A stretch of DNA of 64,000 nucleotides from Euglena gracilis (Eukaryota; Euglenida; Euglenophyceae; Euglenales): the NCBI GenBank assembly GCA_039621445.1, contig CP154956.1, positions 23,362,743 to 23,426,742 of the forward strand, written 5' to 3'. The translations under genes and the position numbers were made by a program. Below are positions 11,501 through 19,351 of the stretch, one piece after another; the first letter of the stretch is position 1; every line of letters starts with the position of its first letter. The notes under the pieces were generated by a model. The model was given only the letters and a program-made list of their open reading frames with translations, made no database searches and was not told the DNA's origin.

Positions 11501-12560
11501 GGGTCCAGGGGAGGAATTGCCCCAGGGCTGGCTCCCCCCTCCCTGCCCGAGGCTGAACTCTTCAGGGCCAGGGGAGAATAAAAATGTTCTGAAAACCCAA
11601 TCTGGGAGTGGAGCATTATCTTTGCCACGCCTCAGAAAAAGGTTTTGGATCGGTCATCCGACTGACAGGCTCCTGAGACGCCTTGGTCCACGTTTCGATA
11701 CGGGTAGAGGCAGCACTGCAAATTCAGTATAATTCACCACCGTTTGGGTCACAAAGATCTTGCAAATATTTGTAATTCTGTCCACTGGACTTCGGGTCCG
11801 GCAATTCCATGCCGAGACTTGTCCCATCTGAAAATTGAACCTGCAAAAACGCAAAGCATTTTCCACCCCATCTCATGCAACCATTCTGCAAAATGGTCAC
11901 ATTTAGGGCATGGAGGAGGCAGCCTGGCCTCCATTTGCTTTTCAGGGCGAGTTTCTGAACAATCCACAGGTCTAAACCCTGTGGACGTCCAAAAGCTCCT
12001 CTCAAAACCACCCTTGTGCTCTCCGGGGTGAGTTTCTGAACAATCCACAGGTCTAAAACCTGTGGACGTCCAAAATCTCCCGTCAAAACCTCCCTTCAGG
12101 ACTCCCAGCTACTCTGGAGGCCTTCAGGGGGTGTTTGTGAGGGAAAAAGCTGGTCTAGAGGCCTTGAACCTCTAGACCCTGTGGCCAACCTGTCCAACCC
12201 ACTGTTCATCCACAGTCTCCTTTTGGCAAAATCCCAACCCTCATGACTAGGGTCTATGGCTGAACCATATACCCTGAGTCCATTTCTGTATGTTTGTGTG
12301 CTGGACTCCCTTCCAATTGGGGGGATTTGGTCCGCGAGTCCACAGGCTCCTTTCTCTACCCAGTTGGGATCTCTTACTTTGGAAAAAAGAAAAATGGCAC
12401 CTGGAAATCTGAAATTCCACTGCCATCCCCCCATATCATTGTGTGCGCCTTCCAAAGCGCTATCCAAAGATATCCAATTTAGGGCGCAACTCGGCCGTTT
12501 CCAAACTTTCACTTCCGGAGCCTGTTCTGGGCCGGAGCGTGGCTGTCCAAACAGCCAACA
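8597..12560 (-). repeat. E1 3' LTR, 3.96 kb
   Basis: On the minus strand it starts TGTTGGCTG at 12560 and ends at tgtccgcgg (plus-strand reading) at 8597, giving TG...CA ends. It is unusually long. Much of the length is arrays of C-rich units: two or three copies of a unit with ccccagcccagaaattgg and atttcggctgggagagat (9830-9990), and four copies of a gacctgcc...cccaggtcaggggg unit (10315-10770). Against the 5' LTR a sample near the low end differs at roughly one base in twenty. The segment 10050-11930 is absent from the 5' LTR but largely present in the truncated LTR at 1549-4068, so that loss is a deletion. Confidence 0.85.
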
Positions 12561-12975
12561 CCACCTCCCTTGCGACCCTTGGTCGGACACACTCAAATCC
12601 CACTTTTGTAAACCCCCCTCCCAACTTCACCTCGTCCCAGGTGAAGAAGGTCGGGTGGTGCAAATGTTGCCCCTCCTAGCAGTCATATGGTACACAATCC
12701 CACAAAGCGGGATATCTCCGGTTTCAGTCTCTCCGGTTTTGGGGTTAGTAACACCGCCACTCCAAGCACCGCCCCAGGCACCGCGTCCACGTTGGTTTCC
12801 CCTTGCCCTCGCCATATCCCTTGCCCTTGCCCTTGCCGCTCTGTCAAGCCACCCTTACCCTTGCCGACTTTGCATCAGCCACCCTTACCCTTGCCTTGCA
12901 ACACAACAAGGAACGAGGGTCCAGGAAAATGTTCGGGAGTCCACCACCCAGGGGAAATCCAACCCCCCCCACATC
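12561..12975 (-). other. E1 3' untranslated region and polypurine tract
   Basis: No gene is present between the end of the chromodomain frame and the 3' LTR. On the minus strand the bases just before the LTR read aagggaggtgg, a purine run suited to plus-strand priming. The plus strand carries repeated cttaccctt/ccttgcccttgcc units (12800-12900). Confidence 0.55.
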
Positions 12976-13628
12976 TCATTCTGTGGTTGGAGTGGGGGAG
13001 AGATGTTTGGTCAAATCCAAACCCAGCCGTTTCTCCTTGCAATACTGTACTAAGGCGGCGTTGTACCGGGAGAAACAGTTACCTGTGGGCTCCCACGTCA
13101 CCTTATCTGACCCTTTCCATCTTGTTTTAAATTCCCAGGTGCCCTGGGGTGTCCTTCGGTGGCTCAATATTTCTTCTGTGATCCACTGGTCCGGTTCCGC
13201 GTCCGGATCCTGGACCGTTCGCTTGTGATAATACAAGGGAAGGGGCTCACCTCCGAAAGTGTCATCCACGTACACTTTTAATGATCGTCGTGGAGCCTTC
13301 AGCCGGTGCCCCGGCTTTATCTCCACGACATATGAGCTCTCCCCCTCCCTTGCGACCACTCCTGGTCCCAGCCACTTGGAATCTAACTTGTCGCCTGCAT
13401 TGGGGGTCGCAGGTACCACACCTTTACCCCAACCTGCAGGTCACTCAAGACATTCCTCCCCACATTGACTTGGGAGGATTGCTGAATGTGCAAATTATTG
13501 AGTCGTTTTGCCACCACTTGATCAATTTCATTCATCCTCTTGAAAAATGTATTTGCCTCCTCACACTCAAAAGGAGGCTCCCTGGGAATCCCTCCCAAAG
13601 AACTTTCCCTACCAAACAGAATTTGATA
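12976..13628 (-). pseudogene. E1 integrase C-terminus and chromodomain
   Basis: After an insertion the minus-strand frame resumes with YQILFGRESSLGGIPREPP, equivalent to YEVVFGRHRPL in E2. It passes through a VGVKVWYLRP box (GPY/F-like module) and, with one frame change near 13400, enters KLDSKWLGPGVVAREGESSY. The last part, DQWITEEILSHRRTPQ and EFKTRWKGSDKVTWEP, is a chromodomain of the kind that ends chromoviral integrases and is thought to steer integration by reading histone marks. The frame ends with YCKEKRLGLDL and a short tail. Loss of continuity with the integrase core makes the copy defective. Confidence 0.8.
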
Positions 13629-14181
13629 GGAACCCGGTTTCAGGCTGAAATCCGGGCTCAGCCACAATTTGTGTATAGAAACCTGTGCCTGGGACGCCGG
13701 TTCGGGCGGTAGCCCGAACCGGCGTCCCAGGCACAGGTTTCATGCCCGAACCGGCGTCTGGGACACAGTTTTTGAAGCCGTGGCTAGGGGGCTCCGGTTT
13801 CATGCCCGAACCGGCGGCTGAGGAATCACGGCCAATTTCGCCCAAAACACCCATGTTCGGGGCAGTTTTGGGCGATTTTGGCCCAAATGGGCCGCCGGTC
13901 AAAAATGGCAGATTCCACACTTATGAAGCCATGTTACCCATTAATCGAAAGCTCTTCTCAAGGGCTTTCGACAGATGGCCACAGGATTCGGCCATAATGC
14001 ACGCAGCGCTTATTTTCAGCGATCATGTGTTCCAAAATTTGACATCCTAATTTGTCAAATCCCACAGCACAGGTTACATATTGCATATCAAACGAAAGGT
14101 CTCGCCAACACCTTTCGCTTGGTACCCACAGAACTCAGCATTGCAAAGCGCTCTCAAAATCAGCGATCGCATTTTTCCACA
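13629..14181. mobile_element. 553-bp hairpin-bearing insertion in E1 integrase
   Basis: Alignment of E1 with E2 shows that integrase coding sequence stops at 14181 (GEGGLPP) and resumes at 13628 (YQILFGRE). The bases between have no integrase similarity. The insert holds a perfect 30-bp hairpin, two more direct copies of catgcccgaaccggcg, and a second short inverted pair (cgaaagctcttctcaagggctttcg). No obvious target duplication longer than three bases or transposase was found, so its class is unknown; a small non-autonomous DNA element is one possibility. Confidence 0.6.
13678..13741. repeat. Perfect 30-bp inverted repeat with 4-base loop
   Basis: The arm 13678-13707 (gaaacctgtgcctgggacgc, then cggttcgggc) is followed by the loop ggta and the exact reverse complement 13712-13741. 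The part gcccgaaccggcg recurs twice just downstream. As DNA it could extrude as a cruciform; as RNA it would form a very stable stem. Confidence 0.95.
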
Positions 14182-14626
14182 TGGAGGCAGGCCCCCCTCC
14201 CCCGGGGTGTCATGAAGCCTATCAGGAACCTGTGGGAGAGCTTCCACCCATGTAAGCCGCTCATCGATCTGAATCTTGCGGATTCTCTCGATGAGTTGTT
14301 GGCCCGCTCTCTCAGCCCTTCCATTGGTGTTATGAAAATACGCCTGAGAGAAAGCGTGCCTTATTCCCAGAAAAGCACACATTGATTGCCACCAACCGCT
14401 GATAAACTGCGCCCCCTGGTCCGTCGTTACCACACTCGGGACTCCAAAAGGTCGCCATTGGTGAGCAACCATCATTTTTGCCACCCTGCCCCCTGTAAGG
14501 GCCTGTTTCTTACATGGGACAGCCACAACCCACCCACTATGCCTGTCTACGCACAGACAATGGCATTATGGAGGGTCCCTTCATGTTGTACAGGTGGCAT
14601 GTCAAAAATGTCCAAGGCAACCGAAA
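14182..14626 (-). pseudogene. E1 integrase catalytic core
   Basis: Minus-strand frames carry the retroviral integrase core. An upstream frame has VALDIFDMPPVQHEG (first catalytic Asp); then come VPSVVTTDQGAQFISGWW (second Asp) and NTNGRAERAGQQ (Glu). The D, D and E residues are all present, but a frame change near 14630 separates the first from the others. The core would insert the cDNA into the genome. It ends at LHDTPGEGGLPP, where a 553-bp insertion interrupts the gene. Confidence 0.8.
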
Positions 14627-16000
14627 TCATCTCCTGGGGTGGGATGGGAGTGGGTTCCAAAGGGCCTTCCAAGAATCTGGGTCTTTGGCAGGCCTGGCGA
14701 ACTTTTTCACTGATGCCTCGTCCGCCCACTTGCACCGTACGGACATGGCATCCCACAGCCGTGGGAATCCAGCATGCCCAAGGAATGCATGGAAATCCCT
14801 GACCACTGCGTTTTGGAGGCTCCATGGAACGCACAGGAGACCATCCACATACATGAAACCATTCTCCACCCTCACACCCTTGGGCCATGGCATCCCTGGT
14901 GTTTGGGTTCGAGCAAAAATGGGACCAAAACTCGGACATTTCCCGTATTCCAAACCCCAATTCACCTCCCAGAGTTTGCCGAAATCCACCTGTGTGGGTT
15001 TAAGAATTGGTGTGGTAGAGGGCGTGTGGGAAGAGGTTGCAGGGTTTGCAAGCCCCTCGGCGCCCGTACTTGAGGAATCCACTACAGTTTCAGCAATCTC
15101 GTTCGCCTCCTCTTCGGTAGACCAATGAGCATTCCCACATTGGTCTACATATGGGGGCTGAATTTCCTCGGATCCTTGTGTTGCAGGGGTTGGCAGGGGT
15201 TCTGTTCCTCCTACATCCCCCACAAACGAGGCATCCTCTTGTGCACTTTCCAATCCTATGTCCTGGGTCCCCGTCTCTTTACCACTCCGAGTGGTAACAC
15301 CTCGAATCCAGGCATTTTGCTGTGTGGGTGGTCCTCGGATCCTAACCCACATGCAATTTGCCTCCTCCCTTTTCTCCTCACGAATCAGAGCCATGACGTC
15401 TTCCTTGTCCTGCGCCGTGCCGTGGCGACTCACATCCTTCACGGCTTCACTCGCAGGATATGCCCACCTGGAAAGGATATCTGCTGTTGTGTTGTCCTTT
15501 TCAGGCACGTAATTCACCGTCAAATCATATTTTGACAGGAGTTGGTGCCATCGCGCCCTTCGGCCTAGGGGTCCGCTTGGGGTATCCAGGACCTCCTTCG
15601 CCCAGAATTCCATGCTCCAGTGATCCGTCAACACCAAGACGGGTTGGAGGCCTATCCATGACTCCAATTTTTGAAGGGCTGCTATTATGGCATATGTTGC
15701 CTGCTCCCTCGGCACCCAATTCCGTTGGCTGTCCGTGAGCTTCCTGCTCATGAACGCCACGGGGGATGTCTTTTTCACCAAGGCATCCTCCACTGTCGGT
15801 GCCCGATCCTCGTCTATGAGTTGTTCCAACGTAGCCCCTATTGCATATTGCCTTGCGTCAGCTCTCAAGACGAAAGGCTTGTCGGGGTTCACCCTTTGTA
15901 AGATGAGCTCCCCACAAAGCCTTGATTTTATTTCCTGAAATGCCTCCTCGTCCTCCTTATCCCACGTGATTCGTTTTTTGGATCCCTTTTTCCTCCTCAC
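14627..16000 (-). pseudogene. E1 RNase H, linker and integrase zinc-binding region
   Basis: This 457-codon minus-strand frame continues pol. It opens with the RT connection (EAFQEIKSRLCGELILQRVN) and the Ty3-type RNase H landmarks FVLRADARQYAIGATLEQ, SPVAFMSRKLT, YAIIAALQKLESWIG and VLTDHWSMEFW, ending with TADILSRWAYPAS. A hydrophilic linker of about 150 residues follows, with TTRSGKETG, also seen as TTRSGRDT in E2. The integrase N-terminal region (HAFLGHAGFPRLWD) carries the two His of the HHCC fold. The Cys pair falls beyond the frameshift near 14640 and only one Cys is clear there. The linker function is unknown. Confidence 0.8.
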
Positions 16001-16538
16001 TGCGTGGAATTTTCAACTTGTCTTGTAGTCGCGACACAACCCGTGCATACTCCTTGACATACGAACTGTAGTAGTTCGTAAAACGCAAAAATGCTCTAAG
16101 GGCCCTGATCGTCTGTGGCCTTTGCCATTTCTCAATGGCCCTGAGCTTGCCAGGTTCTGGTCTACGGGTCCCGTTCTCCAGAACATGGCAGCAAAATGCA
16201 ACCCCCTTGACAAAAAACTAACACTTTCGAACATCACAGATCAATTTGGCATTCTTGAGGACTTCTGGCACCCGTCTCAGGTCCCTGTCGTGGGCTGCCA
16301 GGAGATCCTCCCCCTCCTCCACCCGAGTTCCAACCAAGATATCATCGATGAAGGGGTCAGCTACATCCCTCACCGATGATAAAACATCCTCCATCGTCTG
16401 TTGGAACTGTTGACTGGCGTTTGTCAGACCCATTACATTTACCTTCCACTGGAAAACCCCCAGTGGAGTGTAACAAGATGTGATGGGTCGACTATCTGGG
16501 TGTAAGAGTTGCCGGTGGAAGGCCTGCCTCAAATCCAT
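16001..16538 (-). pseudogene. E1 reverse transcriptase, palm and thumb
   Basis: The RT palm continues in a new frame at 16538: MDLRQAFHRQLLHPDSRPIT, VMGLTNASQQFQQTMEDVL and PFIDDILVGTR. The catalytic box is F-I-D-D where E0 and E2 have Y-V-D-D. A Phe there is uncommon but conservative. After a stop at about 16218 the frame resumes with FFVKGVAFCCHVLENG and FLRFTNYYSSYVKEYARV, the thumb and connection. The break at about 16545 is in an AAAAATTTTT run, and a further shift lies near 16020, so the protein is not made in one piece from this copy. Confidence 0.8.
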
Positions 16539-18723
16539 GATGGAAAAATTTTTGCCTTCTACCCTGTTTTACCAACAAATCTTCAATCACAGGTAGTGGA
16601 TATGAGATCCTCCGAGTCTTGGAATTCGGACCTCTCATATCTACCACCCCTCGCCAGTCCCCATCCTTTTTCGGAACAACAAAAGTATTGGACATCCATT
16701 CGCTGACCACCCCCTCAGGAATTCTTTCAATGAACCCCCGATCCTGCCATTCCCTTGTCACTTTGCGATGGGCCTCGAACTTCTCCCCGTGCAAGCGAAA
16801 AGGTTTGGCTCGGGTGGGTATGGCACCTTCCTTGAGGGGTATTGAGGCATACCCATATGGGCCTCTGACAGGTGGGGCCTTGAGCGGTTCCTTGTCAAAG
16901 ACCACCCCGTCATAATCCCTCTGAATTTTTTCTCGCAGGTCAAGGATTCTGGGATCCACATTTTCCTTCTCACGTGCCTCTACGATGTTGCGTATGGCCT
17001 TGGAATTGCCAAGGTGCTGCAACGCCTTGGCAATACGCCTCCTCTCAGCCCGGGTGAGATTTTCACCGTCACAATTGTGACCTTCTGGTGGTACTTGCAA
17101 CTTCATTTTCCACAGGATTTGTTCAAACTCAGTGTCAAAATCCTGTGAAACAGCAGCTTGCGTTGGGATTCCGGACCTTTGTGGTTCCTCCTCACGGATC
17201 ATCCTCACACGTCTCATTTGGTCCTTCCCACACCGTTTCCTCTTTTGCTTCCTCTCTCCTGTCCAACCATACAGGAGAGCAAAATTCGGTTTATCAATGG
17301 CCAAGGCTTTATGGTGGGGGAAAACGCCAATGTGATTCTGGGTCATCCATGGAAAAGACAGAACTGCATCCACCTCCATGGAAGCTTGATAAAATTCCGT
17401 CTCACACGAGACCAGATTCGGCAGAAATTCCCCGTTGAACTTCTGTCGAAAGGTCACCCCCAAAGTGACCTTCTTTTTTCCCCCATCCATTACTTGATTG
17501 CTAGCTGTCACCAACCTGATTGGCTGATCAGCATATTCCAAAAATCTGGACTCAAGCAAAACTGCCTTCATCAGGTTCACCTGGGCCCCGGTATCGATGA
17601 GGGCATTCAAAACCATGCCTTCACCATTTGGTAATCGTACAAACACTCTAATGAGCAGTTGTAAATCCTCGCCTGTTTGCACGATTTTATTTAGCTTGAA
17701 CTTCGACAGCCGGTTCAAGCACCGCTGGGGAATAGATTCAGTGGGCAATTTCACTGGGGGTGAGGTCCTTTCACCCAGCCCCGAATGAATTTGCCCCTTG
17801 CGTAATGGTGGTGCACTCATCAGGTAATCCACCAATGCACCTGGCATCCTCCCCTTTTGCTTGGGTGAAAAACTTATCTCATTTCCACCCAGCCTTTCCC
17901 GGTGTCTCCTTGTGCCCCAGGGGGTCACCACCAGGTTGTCACAGGTCTGTTTATCACACAAAACATTAGGGAGGGCCACGATTCGTGGACAACCCCAAAT
18001 TCTTGTTGGCTTCTGGTAACCCCAACAAGAAAATTGGCAATAATCCACATCGATGAAATTCAAATCCTGCATAAAATCCCTGGATCGCAGAAACCCAAAC
18101 CTGGGGTTCTCAATCCACCAAAACCGTGGCTGAAAGTACTCTATAATTTCAAGAGTCCTTTGAAACAAGGCATTTGCCTTTTCAAAATCCCTTGGCCTCT
18201 GAACCTTAGCATTGGAGTAGTATTCACAGGGATGGCCAGCCGCTATTACGTCGAAATAATTGCTGGAAAATTCCCTGTAATCCCACTCCAAAATATCCCT
18301 GCAAATTGTGGGGTTTCCGTGGGGTTGGATGTCCAGGGAAATGACTTCGTACCCTTGGTCCCGAAATTTATTTCCTACGATGTTGGTTCCTGAAAACAAA
18401 TCCAGCATGCTCAATCTTTTCTGGGAACCACCCGCCTGTGTGGTTCCTGTCACCTGTGGGGGGTCCTGATGGTGAGATGGGCCACCCACAAAACCATTCC
18501 CCTTACCATGCTGACCGTTTAATTTGCGAGGAGAAAGCTGGGAAAATCTGGAGTGGTTGGGCTGGCACCCCATGAACCCTGTCAATGGGGGCACAGTCAC
18601 CGCACTCCCACAATTGGAAGGCAGACACACTGGAGGAATTGACTCAACGGTTGGTGACAACGGGCAGAGGTGCAAGGCAGATTTCGGGTTCGATTTAGCG
18701 TTGGAGTGGTTAGCACATCTCAC
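16492..18723 (-). CDS. E1 polyprotein part: C5 methyltransferase, protease, RT fingers
   Basis: This 743-codon unbroken frame fuses three domains. Residues about 106-300 are a phage-type C5 cytosine methyltransferase: motif I MLDLFSGTNIVGNKF, then SLDIQPHGNPTI; motif IV GHPCEYYSNAK with catalytic Cys 166; motif VI WWIENPR; motif VIII VDYCQFSCWGYQKPTRIWG; then CDKQTC and a C-terminal GALVDYLMSAP. Residues about 360-520 are a retropepsin (NALIDTGAQVNLM, flap VTASNQVMDGG, SFPWMTQNHIGVFPH). From about 600 the RT fingers appear (FVVPKKDGDWRGVVDMRGPN), ending at a frameshift. All methyltransferase catalytic motifs are present, so this domain may be active. No Dam-like domain precedes it, unlike E2 and E3. 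The first 100 residues are low-complexity and their start is uncertain. Confidence 0.85.
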   Translation of the reverse strand: MRCANHSNAKSNPKSALHLCPLSPTVESIPPVCLPSNCGSAVTVPPLTGFMGCQPNHSRFSQLSPRKLNGQHGKGNGFVGGPSHHQDPPQVTGTTQAGGSQKRLSMLDLFSGTNIVGNKFRDQGYEVISLDIQPHGNPTICRDILEWDYREFSSNYFDVIAAGHPCEYYSNAKVQRPRDFEKANALFQRTLEIIEYFQPRFWWIENPRFGFLRSRDFMQDLNFIDVDYCQFSCWGYQKPTRIWGCPRIVALPNVLCDKQTCDNLVVTPWGTRRHRERLGGNEISFSPKQKGRMPGALVDYLMSAPPLRKGQIHSGLGERTSPPVKLPTESIPQRCLNRLSKFKLNKIVQTGEDLQLLIRVFVRLPNGEGMVLNALIDTGAQVNLMKAVLLESRFLEYADQPIRLVTASNQVMDGGKKKVTLGVTFRQKFNGEFLPNLVSCETEFYQASMEVDAVLSFPWMTQNHIGVFPHHKALAIDKPNFALLYGWTGERKQKRKRCGKDQMRRVRMIREEEPQRSGIPTQAAVSQDFDTEFEQILWKMKLQVPPEGHNCDGENLTRAERRRIAKALQHLGNSKAIRNIVEAREKENVDPRILDLREKIQRDYDGVVFDKEPLKAPPVRGPYGYASIPLKEGAIPTRAKPFRLHGEKFEAHRKVTREWQDRGFIERIPEGVVSEWMSNTFVVPKKDGDWRGVVDMRGPNSKTRRISYPLPVIEDLLVKQGRRQKFFHHGFEAGLPPATLTPR

Positions 18724-19302
18724 TGTGGAGGGGTCCTGACAGCCAGAGGTCCTGCCCCCTCCCTCGCAAAACCCCAGGCCCCCCTACTCAGCATCCTGAG
18801 GCCGAGCAGGTGCGGGCTGGGCCGGGCCCTCGCCCTTCCCTTCACCCTGCACTGGCTGGTGAGGAGAGGCGTGTGGCCATTTCCCTTTGCCTTTCCCTTT
18901 CGCCCAATCTGGAAAGCCTTTGCCCTTGCCTCCCTTGCTCCCCTTCCCAGAGCAAAAGAGTCCACTGTATTCTGGGCATTCCCTTTTGAAGTCAGACGGG
19001 GCACCACAGTAGTAACAACCTGATTGGCGGTTTGCGGGTGGGTGTTGCCAATTTTGCTGGTGGGGCCGCACCACAGGTGGAGCTTTAACTGGCTGCACCT
19101 GTGGTGGGCCTGGCTGGGCTGGCTGTTGAACCGGGTCAACTTTCTTCACCGGTTCACGCTTTGCTGCCACCTTGAGAATCTCACCCTCCATTTCAGTCTC
19201 AACCTGGTCGATGGTGAGAACTTTGGGAGAAAAGCGTGTGGTTTTGGTATACTGGGGCTTGTGGTCGTTGAAATTCAGGACCTTATCCTGTCTTTCATCC
19301 AC
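18724..19302 (-). pseudogene. E1 nucleocapsid with one zinc knuckle
   Basis: The minus-strand frame 19302-18784 follows gag after a frame change. It has a proline/glutamine-rich stretch, then CYYCGAPSDFKRECPEY, which has the spacing of a CCHC knuckle but an Asp in place of His, and then a basic GKGSKGGKGKGFPDWAKGKG tail. Nucleocapsids of this kind bind the genomic RNA. The His-to-Asp change could be a mutation in this copy. Continuity with the methyltransferase frame is broken near 18780. Confidence 0.65.
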
Positions 19303-19351
19303 AATTTGTCATCCACCAGCCTGAAAATTTCATCAAGGGTGATTTTACACT

